Shown here in pieces: positions 36,771 to 48,593 of a DNA stretch of 64,000 bases. A program made the position numbers and the translations under genes. The stretch covers positions 290,371 through 354,370 of the forward strand of contig CACRXP010000634.1 of the NCBI GenBank assembly GCA_902702965.1. Direction: 5' to 3'. Each line of letters starts with the position of its first letter. The stretch's first letter is position 1. This DNA comes from Spirometra erinaceieuropaei. Its lineage: Eukaryota; Platyhelminthes; Cestoda; Diphyllobothriidea; Diphyllobothriidae. The notes under the pieces were generated by a model. The model was not told the origin of the DNA, did no database searches, and saw only the letters and a list, made by a program, of their open reading frames with translations.

Positions 36771-37930
36771 ACCTGCACAACTGGGTATTTTGCAATGACG
36801 ATGATCAGACGTATTATCATTGTGAACACTTAATATCTTTTTGCAATATATTTCGTTGTATAAATATAATAATAATAATTCGCTCTTTATCAGATTCCTA
36901 ACGCGTTGTCCGCTGTGTTGCTACACACAGGACTGCTGAGTTAAATAAGAATAGGCGTAAATAAATATAGTTTGGTCAGACAACATGCTGGCAAACGTCA
37001 CATACTGTAATTTCCAATAATGTTACTGGATGCGTGACGTGACGAAATGTCAGTTGCTTGACGTCCGATAATCCAAAGCATGTATATGGTGACTCCTACT
37101 TTTTTCGTTTTAGCTTCCAAACACTTTTATCTGCAATGTTAATAAAGCCCAACAATCGGTGGCTAAAGTGTTGGATGGACGCTAAGTTGCAAATGCATAT
37201 GAAACCAATTAAATTCTGCCGTTTTTATCTTCCTTGTGCGTTTTTAAAGATGTACATAATACGCATAAATCGATATTTAAATTTCGTTATGAACTCTCAG
37301 TGGCAAATACTTGTGAGGATGTAAAACCAACACAAGTAAATGTGCTGGACGAGATGCAAGTGGTTCCTTCCAGAATGCGAGTCTGTGTCCAATGACATAC
37401 ATCATGTCCAATCTGAAAAGGTGGCTTTGCTTGCGGCAGCATTCAACCAACAGAATAGCAAATGACCCTAAATACTGTTCGAAATACTAACTGTGACAGA
37501 TTACTTTGGCCTATCCCTTTACGGAAAAAATAGCTTATTTTACAGGTCCAAGGGCCTAAGATTTTAGCTAGTGGAATCTTCATCATCAAGAGCAGGTTGT
37601 GGCCATGGCCATCTTCAATACAGATCCCACCGAATATATATAGATTATTTGAAAAAAGACAAAGATTTTCTTCAAAAAGAAGAGAAAAGCAGCGCAAAAT
37701 CCATTGCTAGCTTGCGCCCTCCCCGATTTTTTAACAGTTCGCTTCAGTCAGCGTATCTTGGCAGAGTGAGTTGATGTGAATAATGATCAACTATCGCTCG
37801 CAACAGTTATCTGTTTGCAGATATGTGCTCGTGATTGACTGTTAATAAACAGTTTGAGATGCGAACATGTCAGCGCCGAAAATGTAGGGGGCACCATGGG
37901 CAAACGCCGAGAGCGGATGTAGCGATGAAA
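36771..37930 (+). repeat. 3' flank of copy J, duplicate of 31159-32100
   Basis: Related to the DNA after copies G and H. The block 37490-37600 (TTTACGGAAAAAATAGCTTATTT) is shared with 59860-59900 but not with the G flank, while 37745-37920 is shared with 31800-31980. Confidence 0.6.
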
Positions 37931-39450
37931 TCCTCGAGGGCCGTTGTATGCGGCTTGTGGCGATTATATGCGTATTCAGTCGTCTATAAAGCCGCCATAT
38001 ATGGAAAAGCTGCTTGTGCGTACGCAAAGCATGGCAAAAGGAAGCATACATTTGTTTGACCTACCGATAGACAAATAACAGTTACTGGATTAAACATAAA
38101 TTGCCTTAGTATTGCGAAAGTCAGTGTTGTATATGGTGATGTTATTTAAATTTTGGGTGCAGCTGTTAGTTTGTTTATACAAAGACATGACCTCATGACG
38201 TGTTGGTTCTCCTTTCCTTACATTTAAGCAACTTAAGCTTATTCTCCATGTGATCTTAACGAGTGGTCATTTTAGAATCCTTCGATGCGCTAAAATTATT
38301 CTCTCATGAAACAAAAAAGCGTATAACTTATTCTGTCTAGCCCTATCCTCTCTATGCTGAGAATAACGTCTAGTTCTCCAACGTATTCACGATTCCGTTT
38401 AAAACCGATCAGAGGAGATTTTAAGAAGTTACTTTCATTTGTCCCTTATGGAAGCCTACAACATATTTATTAATTGCGACATAAACTAATGTCATCTTAA
38501 GTAGGCGAAATTTGAATTTTGTCCATTGCAGTATTGTGAATGCTGCAGTTAAGGTTGTCTAGTTTTAAATTTTGATATCTTTTGGTTAGTATTCACCGTT
38601 ACCAATAATTCGGACATGTTTATGTGGAAAAATAAACCAGCAGATTCTACGACAGGATACAGCTTTGTCTAGAAATGCCATGACCTTATGAAACTAGTTT
38701 GAAATTGCTTCCCCAAGACTGTGAGCTATCTACATTCCTCCCCCATTTTCTTGCTGGCAGCAATTTCGTTTTGATAACTTCAAGACTCTTATTTATCCAA
38801 AAATAATGATCCTAGCCTTATTGTACAGTTATATGCAAGTATAACTCGAACTCAAATAAAAATCCCATCCAGAATCCATTACTTTCCGAGATCCTCAAAT
38901 AACTGATAAATTTCGGAATGCTGAAAATTCTTCTATATTTCACATTTATCAATTTCTATTAGTAAAAATTGATATCAACGACATCATCTCACTACCTGTT
39001 ACGGTCGTGATCGTTTCATTGCATTATAGCCACTTAAGCAGAATCCCCTTGTCATCAAAACGATTGAGCACTTTTAGAATCGTCTCATTCGTTTAACTTA
39101 TTATCTTGCGAATCAGAGAATCAGTAATTGATTGTATATGGAACCGTTTTGTTGGCCGAAAATTAACACCGCTAGATGTAATCGTAATTTGAACATACAC
39201 TATCATGGTTATATTTGCGCTGCGTATATAGTTTCTGCTTCTGTAAATCAGTTTCGTCTGTTTTTTGAGTTCTAATGTTTTTTGGGTCTTGTTATAATTA
39301 ACTATTGTCTTGAAAGCTAATATATACTCGTCGAGGTGAAATGGACCGGTTGACTAAATGGACGTTTTTGGATTCAGGGTATGCCAAAAGCTAGGAGGGC
39401 TGATGTGCTTATTTCACCTTCCAGAATAGATGACTAAATATGTTAAGATC
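37931..39450. other. No confident gene
   Basis: AT-rich DNA with no supported gene or repeat. Confidence 0.55.
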
Positions 39451-39458
39451 AAGAACCC

Positions 39459-39740
39459 ATGGCTAAAGTTCATTTTAGAAGTACTAACATAAAAAACTGC
39501 AGTAACACCGGAAACGGTTTGGTTAATCTACGTCATATAGAATGTAAAGCAGCCACCGATGTTAATGTAAGCGTAAGGAGAAATCATTCGAGCAATATGA
39601 TGCAACTGTCCTCTTTTGATACAATGCACTCTTGTCCGCCTAACGACATCATTTTATTAAGCCCAATAAGTATGAGGACGTATGTGAAAGGCGGTTTATT
39701 CGATTTGTAGTCCAGGGACCGACATCAATGAATCATTTTA
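39459..39740 (+). pseudogene. Diverged secreted-family exon 3 relic (copy K)
   Basis: An 83-codon frame (39459-39710) aligns without gaps over about 90 nt with copy E exon 3: the stretch encoding C-K-A-A-T-D-V-N-V and N-M-M-Q-L-S-S-F corresponds to L-K-A-T-L-D-I-T-Y and R-I-R-L-S-S-V. The middle of the exon is deleted, and a TAG stop falls before a terminal stretch that would match the family C-H-Q end. No exon 1 or 2 was found. It belongs to an older, more diverged branch. Confidence 0.5.
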
Positions 39741-41220
39741 CTATTAAATATGAAATATTATATTTTGATGCACTGATGAATGATAGCGGTATTTATTTTC
39801 CATGTTACCTTTTATATGGTTCTCTTTCTAATTTGGTTATTTAAATACACTGTGCAAATTCACCTGGCAAGTAAACAAACTAATGAACATAGTCAGAAAT
39901 AATGTCTTTATGAAAAAATTTGCGAGTGGTTATAGGCGATAAAAGCATGAGAACCATTGCATGCAACCTATGAAGGGGGAGATTGGACAACGTCTCACAA
40001 TTTCTATGTCCAGAACTTTTCTGTGCCATTAATTTTCCTCGATTCAAGCTGTTAATTTGTTTGGCGAATCGTCATATCTTCTATGGCGGACAAATATTCG
40101 AGCGGATGTCAACCGCCAAATAGGAAGTTTGAGGTGGTGTAAGTCAGACCAGTCGGCGTAGTTTGATTATTTCAGAATTTAACATGTCACACAAATTATT
40201 ATCAATCTCAGGTTGGCGCATGCGCCTGAAAATACCTAGAAGGTTACCTAAGATAGGGAATACAGAAATGACTAACGTAGGAAAATAAGTGTAAACAAAA
40301 GTGACAATGATTCCTAGTTTTGGTATTTTATAAATTTCGTCATTTTACGGATTTGTTCAAAAAATACCAGAACGGACAGACGCAGTTACAATGACGTTTT
40401 TAACGAAAGCATCATGTTCGCAAATGGGTTCTGTGCGTGCCGGTAAATCCACCTGTATGCATGTTATGAACTTCCGTCCATTCTAGTAACATTATTAGGA
40501 GCCAAACACATTGTCTACATTTTAGTTGCAGACGCATTTTCGTTAACATGGCCTTCACGAAATACAGTAATTATTATGAAGTAGATGAGATCCACCGGTA
40601 CGTACTTGGGGTCTGCGACATGTTACAAAGGTCCTGCTCTGGGATACTGTCCAAAGGATCTATAGCAGACAGCCATTTAGTAATCACATAGGCGACTGCC
40701 ATCGCCATCATGAAAACAGTTCTTATTGTATTATTCCCAATTTCACTGAAATAGTTAGATGCATGTCAGTTGAAATTCGGGAATATAGTGCTTCCGATGG
40801 TTTTTCAATACTAATTTAAAAAATCGTCAAGCGTGAGAGCCGGAATAATGACCACTTGTGTTTGCACTAAGACATTTATCGTGCTTTATCGGCCACTTCC
40901 TTGCTAACTGGGTGGAATACGGGGAAATACCACAAAGTAGCCAGCATCTCAAAGAATTACAGTCATTGCAGGCTAACGGACGTTTGGAAAGGCATAAACA
41001 AGTTTTTGCTCCTTTATGAAAGAAACATTAAAGTTTTCTCTTTCAGTTTACTATTTGATAAGATAAGGAACAGTAAAACACAGCATGTTCAAATAAATCT
41101 GCGGGAAACTGCGAAATATTTATGCATTCTATCTAAGATGTCTTTGCCTAAGACGAATAATCATATTGAATGTAAATGACACAATTTGGAAGAAGGCCGT
41201 AAAGAAGGAAGATAGAAAAA
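39741..41220. other. No confident gene
   Basis: Nothing supported. The plus-strand frame 40901-41179 has no recognisable motif. Confidence 0.55.
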
Positions 41221-41224
41221 GACG

Positions 41225-41234
41225 TTTATTTATT
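41225..41234 (-). terminator. Overlapping poly(A) signals of copy F
   Basis: Two overlapping AATAAA hexamers on the minus strand, about 55-60 nt downstream of the copy F stop. Confidence 0.5.
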
Positions 41235-41287
41235 GTTGCGGCAAAATCCCCTTTTCCGTAGCCTTCTGTACTGTATCATGCTCGTTG

Positions 41288-42142
41288 TCAGTGGTGGCAG
41301 TCTCTGGAATGAGTATCCAAAATGGCTCCTTTCAGATACGCATAAAATTCCTTGGCATTCATACCTAGTAGTTTTAACATATCGGCGTTAGTGGACATGT
41401 AAGGGCATATTGTAATGTTTGCGGATACAGTACACAAATCAAGGGAGGACAGACGAATTATATTTGGCATGTGATTTGCCTTTTTCCAGTAAGTGAAATC
41501 GTCAATTGCCTTTAGTGCTAGGCCAGGAAGATTAAATGAAACATGTCGGGTATTGCTCCATTCGCTGCCAAATTGCTTCCATTTTATCAAATTTTTTAAG
41601 TAAAAATATGCAAGTTATGACGACCAGAGTGCTCTGGAAAACAATGCTTATTAATCGATTAAACCATCTACGAGTTGTGTCTTACACGCCTTTCTATTTG
41701 AACTTCTGTTGGAAGAATTCTAGATAGGCATGTAAACTGCATGTAGTTTGCAGGCGATACGTCCCGAAGAAATGTGCATTCGAAAAGCGAGGCTGTTCTG
41801 TTTATTATTATTTTGAAGTCTGTGCGTGCTGTCCCAATCAGTATTGAGTCCTTAAAATTGTGGCGAAATGCATGTCGTACGAGAAATTCCGCGGCGTCAG
41901 AAAGGCTAATGTGACCGTCCTTCCGAGGGCATTTCGGTACGGCTAGTAATAATGTGGATAATAAAATCTGTAGAGTTGTTATCAGGCAATGTGCATTTTT
42001 TGAAATGGCTGAAACATTGATGTAAAATATTGTGCCAGCAATGAAATATCACCGACGGTATAAAAAATGTAACCTCACTATGTATGAAGAAACAACATTC
42101 TGCGCAATAAAGGAAGATGTAAACAGCAACAGTTGATTTCAT
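41288..42142 (-). CDS. Secreted-family copy F, nearly intact three-exon gene
   Basis: Exon 1 is 42079-42142 (64 nt, M-K-S-T-V-A-V-Y-I-F-L-Y then C-A-E-C-C; donor GTGAGG). Exon 2 is 41686-41942 (257 nt; acceptor TTACTAG; C-P-R-K, C-T-F-L-R-D, Y-M-Q-F-T-C; donor GTAAGA). Exon 3 is open to the stop at 41288 with L-K-A-I-D-D-F-T-Y-W, N-I-I-R-L-S-S-L and a terminal C-H-H. By alignment exon 3 should begin at 41590, but the two bases before that are AT rather than AG. An AG fifteen bases further in would keep the frame and remove five residues, so the protein would be about 202 residues. No internal stops. It has one extra cysteine (I-C-P-Y) relative to copy C. Secreted product expected; function unknown. 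Confidence 0.7.
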
Positions 42143-42359
42143 CCCCTTTTCAATTAAATGTCAACTCTTATCGCCTAAGCTATTAAGCACACAGCAACTA
42201 AAAAGATTTGAAATCACCGTGTCACGCGCTCAGTGGATAAGTGTATCAGCATATGTTGTGATTGGTACAACGAAAACCTACGAACTATATGCATAATTAT
42301 GCACTCCAAATTTCTTGTCGGGATGATTTGAACGACGATTATGGGATTTTTAATACCGT

Positions 42360-43493
42360 GAAATGGCTGTTCATAGAGAGTGATGTGTGCGGATTTGCCA
42401 ATGTGGCTTGTAAAGTTAAGAATATGGCTCGAATCCACTGCTAAATTTTATGAATGCCATATGGTCTCCTTTTAATACCATAGAGAAATGTATGGTTTTA
42501 CGTCCGCGGAGAATTCATAACTTGAATTTTGAAAACCCTGAGCGCTAGAGTGACGCAGGTTGGAGTTCAGAATTATACGGAATCAGAAATGTTTTTAAGT
42601 ACGAAAACACACCCGTTCTTTAAATATAAAATTAGAAAAGGACATACTTTTCTACCGAATGAAAAAAAGATGAAGTATGTTTTATGTTTTCTATGATATA
42701 TATATATATATAGGCAGAAATGATATTACCGACAAAGACAAGGGAGACTGGAATGGCCATTTCTGGCTTATTAGCCGTCGTCAGCCAGCCATACCCAAGC
42801 CCGAAGTGTGGAACACCCGAGCCTCGAACTCGCGACCTGTTGGTTTAGAAGTCAACGCCTCTACTCACCGGGCCACGAGCCCGTTGCCTTGTCGGTTTTC
42901 GATCGGGAATATACAATGTTAGGGGGCGCTCACCGATAGTTCATACGGAACTCAATCGTTCCGTTGTGCCTTAAGGGCGACGACGGCTAATAAGCCAGAA
43001 TTGGCCATTCCAGTCTCCCTTGTCATTGTCGGTAATATCATTTCTGCCTATATATCATTCGCCGCTGTGCGGCTGCTGGTTGGGCTCGTGAGAGAGCTAT
43101 TAAGGCACAACGGAACGAGTGAGTTCCGTATGAACGATCGGTGAGCGCCCCCTAACATTATATATATATATATATATGTATATAATTGATATTTTATGCG
43201 CCACAAAAATCAATGAGAATAGAGTAAGTTACACAAGTAGTCATTTTTACAATGTTGGAAACATGCAAATAAATATTAATTCTGTTGCCCATATGGTGGT
43301 TAATGGCGTTTTCTTATTTGTACCTCAAAGAAGGGTATAATGCGGTTTTAAAAAGTTTCCAGGCGCCCACAATAAAGTTCGTTCAAATTTAGGTTGCACA
43401 TTAACTAATATTACACCCCCACTTAAGTAATTATTTCGAGTCGAAACCGCATTTCAGAATTTCCTATATGAGTTAGCACATGAGTACGCACAC
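42360..43493. mobile_element. CTCATGAAATG-type MITE remnant, split by SINE insertion
   Basis: 42360-42690 matches, in inverted orientation, the interior of the element at 46176-47031, including the GAAAAGGACATAC..TTCTACCGAATGAAAA region. 43195-43493 matches an outer inverted repeat (AAAAATCAATGAGAA, AGTCATTTTTACAATGTT, GAATTTC, GAGTTAGCAC) and ends CACACCTACTG next to TA. The SINE complex at 42697-43185 lies between them. The other end, below 42360, is unclear. Confidence 0.6.
42697..43185. mobile_element. tRNA-derived SINE complex with interlocked inverted repeats
   Basis: On the minus strand 42972-42711 reads as a SINE: head TTAAGGCACAACGG, a tRNA-like unit with A-box-like TGGCCCGGTGAGTAGAGG and B-box-like GAGTTCGAGGCTC (42785-42880), then tail GACGGCTAATAAGCCAG to GATATTACC and an AT repeat. 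The plus strand then carries a SINE tail (42973-43056) followed by a SINE head (43060-43160). This makes two inverted-repeat pairs that interlock: 42711-42784 with 42979-43050, and 42917-42972 with 43102-43157. (AT)n tracts flank both sides. The best reading is three truncated SINE copies in a row. Confidence 0.7.
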
Positions 43494-43499
43494 CTACTG

Positions 43500-44642
43500 T
43501 ACGTGTAGGGGGTAATGCGTTCAAGGGGCGCATGGACAGTACAATTTTGGCGATATTGTACCTGACTTCTCAATTACCAACAGTGTCGCTTTAATCACGC
43601 GTGAGTTTATTTTCCAGAAACATTCTTACATACGCGACTTCCGAGAAATTTCGGAAACAGAAGAGTGCAAATCCTCAACGAACTTGGATTCCAAATGCAG
43701 TTTGCTAAACGACACTAACATTATCTGTGGACACTAACATTCTGCTGTGGGACAAAAAACATTCTCGGGTTCCAGTTATCGAAACTAATAAATCAACTTC
43801 CTATGCCATAGACAGCGATATATGGCCAATTGGCATCCAATGCTGGAACGGCTTTGTTCAGTGTCTACTTTAAACGACTAGTCGATATGCCACTTAATTT
43901 CCCTCAGTAGAATTTAACGTCCTTGCAGAAGGCATGATACTTCGAACAAGGAATACGTTTCAATTTCCACCTACTGCAGATAGATATAAATTTATAACTG
44001 ATGAGTCTGATACGCAGATGTCATTTTTCCTGCCAGTATGCTGATTACGCGCAACTTCGAAAAATGTGCGCATCCGTGGATAAACCGTAATTGCAATATC
44101 TTATAAATTGGAAAATGTACCAATACGATAACAGTGTCGTTATTTGTGTTTATTTAGTTGAAATAAGAACGAAAAGGCCGTTTGCTGAAGGAAAGTTGGA
44201 TACGGATCTGTATATTAAATAGAAAACCGGCCGAATTTAGGCGAAATCGGAGGATTCCTGATATTCAAGCAGTTTCCTACGCAATTAAAGCTTTCAGATC
44301 GAAATTATTTGTTTTACCTTATTAATCTGTTTAAGAAGATTAATAAAAAGACGAAATTTTTTAATAAACTTTCGATAAAAACGAAAAAAATTAAATTTCA
44401 ATATCAAAAAATCAGGGAAATGCAGATAAATTATTTCTTATTGTGTTTAGAAAATAACGTGCGATTCTTTATCTAAAAATTTTATTTTGCAAATTCGTAA
44501 AGTTTTATGTTTCAAAATACCGAAATAAAAAAAGTTTATCAGTGTGATTATTTTACCCTACTGAAAATTTGTGTCGTAAACGAATACATATTGAGTTCGC
44601 GCGACATGCCGTCACTTTGCTCTGCCACGCCAAACGATAACT
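43500..44642. other. No gene; probably includes the 5' side of the transposase element
   Basis: AT-rich. I could not find a left terminal repeat matching the right end at 45984. Promoter elements for the transposase were not recognised. Confidence 0.4.
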
Positions 44643-45674
44643 ATGTCTAAACAACACTTATCCGAAGTTGACTTCCACCGCATTCGAAAATTAGCGGCGA
44701 TGGGAATCCCGCGTGAGTCGTTAGCTAGTATATTCAATATTAGCAAGGTCACTCTGTGGCGCATTATTAATGATAAAACTGTTCCTAGAAATAAGATAGG
44801 GGGACTAAAACGGTCAACAAATAAGAAAGACGACGATTTTATTCGTCGTACATTAAAACAGTTGCATTACGTGCCCATTGAGACCATTCAGCGGGAACAT
44901 CTGCCGATGTTTTCTATGAACATCATTAGAAAAAGGATGAAGGAATTTGAATTGCAGAGGCGGAAGGCCATGATTAAGCCATATTTAAGTAGAAAACTAA
45001 TAAGAGAACGGTTTTTATTTGCTAAGAATTATATTGATTACAGATCTTCATTTTGGAAGAGCATTTTCTTCTGCGATAAGGTTCCATTTTTAGACAAGCC
45101 TACGAAATCGCTCCAAACCGTCATATGTGGAAAGAACTCCCCAAGAGAACACACTACACCGACGGCAACATTCAAGAACTGTCGGCGGATGCTAGTTTGG
45201 ATGGCTATGAAATTCGGTGAGCGGCCTGTCTGGCGGTCAACATCCGACACCATCAACAGCAAGGTGTTCATTGCAATTGTCAAGGATGCTTTCGGCTACA
45301 ACGGCAAAAGTCGGCACCGAATGAATACTGTAATTTTGCAAGACAATGCACCTGTCCACCGCTCTAAAGAGGTACGAATTTGATGCCGCTTGCAAATATA
45401 ATCTAACATTTAAGACAACAACCACGCTCTCTGCAATTTGCTCCCAATCCATTTTCATCCCGGCCAACTACCCGATTTGAATCCAATCGAAAATCTTTTT
45501 GGAATAGTCAAAAGAAATTGGCACAAAGCTAAGAAGACTCTTTAAATGCAGGAAAAATTGGATTTCATACTCAATAATTACATTTTACAATTCACCACAG
45601 ATAACCTCGTCATGTCTATGTCGGACAGACTTTCGGCTGTTATGAATTCGAATGGACAATCTACAAAGTACTAA
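44643..45674 (+). pseudogene. Tc1/mariner transposase, frameshifted
   Basis: The main open frame is 44643-45383 (246 codons). It begins with a helix-turn-helix-like DNA-binding region (I-R-K-L-A-A-M-G-I-P, S-K-V-T-L-W-R-I). The catalytic region shows F-F-C-D-K-V-P-F (first Asp), I-L-Q-D-N-A-P-V-H-R-S (second Asp) and, after a frameshift near 45370-45450, L-P-D-L-N-P-I-E-N-L-F (third acidic residue, here E) at about 45470-45500. A TAA follows at 45543-45545, and the remaining C-terminal frame runs to 45674. The order and motifs are those of the DDE transposases of the Tc1/mariner superfamily. The frameshift and stop make this copy inactive. Confidence 0.85.
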
Positions 45675-45889
45675 TTTTTTGTATCTGTTTCTGTCCTTAA
45701 TTATTTCTGACTTTTTATGCGCCCTCCTCCTTTATTCGTCCTCATACGTAGCCTTTATTAACTTGGTTGTAATACAGGCGTTTCTCGAAAATGTGACTTT
45801 TATCGAAAATTATTTATTTTTATCCCAGTAAATAACATTTTCTTAACTAAACTTTGCTTTATTTCTTTGACACATCGTTTATTTTACGC

Positions 45890-45984
45890 TATCAGACTTT
45901 GGGAGCCGTAGTGTTTACCGATTTTGAGTTAAAGTCGTTAACCTGTGTTAATTCGTGACATTTCATGAGTTAGCACAGGTACTG
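45890..45984 (-). repeat. Right terminal repeat of the transposase element
   Basis: Ends CATTTCATGAGTTAGCAC then AGGTACTG at 45984, followed by TA. The outermost 28 nt read inward match the ends of the MITEs at 17284, 43493 and 46176, tying the transposase element to them. Confidence 0.65.
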
Positions 45985-46175
45985 TACGTCAACAGGCCTA
46001 GTCAATGATGAAATGACATTTTATTCGTTAATTAATGCTGAATACTGCATAAGATAAGGGATGACATTTGCAAATGAAAGAGATGAACTCATAGGCTTCC
46101 TTTTGCCTACTGCTCAGTTGTGCACAATGTTGCTTTTTTACTTAAGGTAAGATTGCATTCCCTAGGGGATATTTA

Positions 46176-47031
46176 CAGTAGGTGGGCTAACTCATGAAAT
46201 GTCGACCGAAATTCCGTACTGCGATTTAGTTTTGAAATGAGTATTTAAGTTTGGTTGTAAAACTTGTCATTATTTAACATTAATCAATAGTAAATCAGCC
46301 ACCTCAGGATGCAGGCTTTCGAACGAAACTCTTGCTCGCTGCCTGCAAAATCGATGTTCTGAAAATGACTGCTTTATTGGCATGCGTTTTTCTCATTGAT
46401 TTTTGATACACTTACATATTTAACTACATTTATTGAAAAACATGCATGAAATATTTAACTTTTCATTCGGTAGAAGATAACTTCTTGTTTTTATTTTATA
46501 CTTGAAGGAAGGACATAATTCAGTTTTCAAATGATTTCTTGTTCCCGAATAATTTATAGCCCGACCTGACGATATCCGTGCATTCAAGTTTCTCAAACTA
46601 CATGCCGTATATTTTCTGCGTGCGGAAATCCACACATTTATCTACGGAATTAAGACTAGACTACACGAGTTTCATAAAAATTTACAGTGAATTTGGGCCA
46701 TCTTGTTGAATTTACAGGCCACATTGGTAAATGTAGATACATGACGTTTTATGAAACTTCGTTTCTCGATATCAAATAATCTCACTATTGCAAACTTTTC
46801 CAAAGCCGTATTACACCCTTCCTTCAAGTAAACCATTGAAAGGGAACATGATTTCATTACATATAAATAACTGAATATTTTTGTGCGTTTTCTTCAAAAA
46901 ATACCATTGGATATATAACAGCATCGTAAATCAATAGTACAAATGCAAATAGATTAAGGAGTCATCATTTGGACAGTATAGTTTCTGCTTGCAAATGGAA
47001 AGGGTTGCGTTTAAACGCCGGCATCCTGAGA
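46176..47031. mobile_element. MITE of the same family, truncated by the segmental duplication
   Basis: Starts CAGTAGGTGGGCTAACTCAT after TTTA. The inner part of the left repeat (CTCAGGATGCAGGC, CTCATTGATTTTTGAT) recurs inverted at 46930-47031 (GCCGGCATCCTGAG). The outer 115 bp or so of the right repeat is missing: at 47032 the sequence changes abruptly to segmental-duplication DNA. No coding capacity. Confidence 0.7.
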
Positions 47032-47096
47032 AAGTGAACTGTCCATGTGAAGAAAACGTTTGTTTGCCTTCATTGGAAAATTTCTAGTGTTGTAGG

Positions 47097-48593
47097 CTAG
47101 CAGTATTGAAATGCCGATACTTGCTGCTGGCACTCTATAGAACGGCCACTCAAAATTTCTTCCTGCATAAAGACATTAAAGTAAGTGGCACGCATGCGCG
47201 GCATTTTTAATAAAAATTTGTTGATGGGTCCATATGGCCTCTCCGAAACGTTTATACTTGCATTGCAGAGCTTCAGAGAGGACAGTCGAATCATATTTGG
47301 CTGTTGATTATCCACTTTCCAGTAAGTAAAATCGACAGTTGCATTCAGAGCTAAACTGTCTAACATAAACTCGGAATATCCGGCACTATAGCGTGGAATT
47401 TTTAGCTTTTCGGATTGTAGACTCTGTTGGTGTTTGAAGTGCGCATGGATTATAAAAAGTAGAAGAAAGTGCACGACTAACATACTGCTAACGTGTTGAC
47501 AATTAAACTTCTATCTTTATCTTACCTGTCTTGCTACATGAACTTTGGCGTTAGAAATCGGAGCCATGTATGAGTATTGCCAGTATCTGTCTGTCCATTC
47601 GTCCCGTAAGAATGTGCAGCCAAAAGTTAAGGGTTCCTTATGGGCTGCAATTGTGATTTAGTAACGCCAGTATTGATTTTCTAATATTTTCTCAAAGTGA
47701 CGGTAATCTGCCTGTCCAACCAAGTGTGCAGCCAATACACTGAGACTAAAGCCATAGCTAGAACACGAGCATCTTGTTTTAGCTGAAAGCATAAACAATC
47801 TCGTCATTATTTACGTTCAGTAAGATAACCTTTAAAATTATTTGTAAGCACATAATTGAAGATGATAGCATGCCAATGCTATTTGAACAACAATGTGTTG
47901 TCAGTCGATGGTCGTCGTATGGATGCAGTAGTAGACATCCGAAATGGACTATGAGGAAAACGAAGTGCTCACCGGATCGAGGGACATGCATGGGCTCCTT
48001 GTCTAAAGCCTAAAACGTCCGCTGCACTCATCAGGGAATTTTTGAAGTATGTAGTTAAACAATGTTACCTTTTTTCAGAGTAACCACCTGAATTTGGTTA
48101 TTTTCATTCATTTAAATAGCTGCAAAATTAATATGCATGGCGAGCGATGTTTGCAGGAAATCGTAATATGACAATTGAAATACAGTGATTTTGTAAATGT
48201 CTACAGCTTTTATAAAAACTACGCATTCTGTTTAACACTATTTTGTTAATATGATGTATCAAACTATTTAACGGAAATGTGACCATCGAATTCGTTTATC
48301 ATGAAACGATGTACTGTTGTAATAAAAAGATTTTCTAAGAAAAGCTGTTTGTACGTTAACAGCTTGCTCATACCGAAGACGTCAGGCTATTTGTAGGAGG
48401 TACATATGCGCTTTCTTAAAAAAAACTAAATAAAAATGCAATTAAAATTCTCAGGCATTTTTCGTACTGCAATCCATTTCATTTACTAGAGGCCAGCAGA
48501 TTTAAAGACGTACGAAAAAGAAAATTTACCTCAATTAAATAAGTAGCATTCTGCACAGTAAAGCAAGAAAGGAATTGCCACTAGTAATTTCAT
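47097..48593 (-). pseudogene. Secreted-family copy D, pseudogene
   Basis: Duplicate of copy C with the same exon plan: 48530-48593 (exon 1), 47526-47782 (exon 2), 47097-47423 (exon 3). Exon 1 has a TGA at codon 21 where C has AGA, and the C-A-E-C-C motif is changed to C-A-E-C-Y. Exon 2 has a TAA where C has TAC (after W-R-Y). Exon 3 is open and reads eight residues beyond the C stop, ending in F-Q-Y-C. Splice sites remain canonical. The TATA box is changed and the poly(A) signal used by C was not included in the duplication. Two nonsense codons make it a pseudogene. Confidence 0.85.

Noticed and set aside
42785..42880. A functional tRNA gene on the minus strand.
   Set aside because: A- and B-box-like motifs are present, but no proper cloverleaf or acceptor stem is seen and SINE head and tail flank it.
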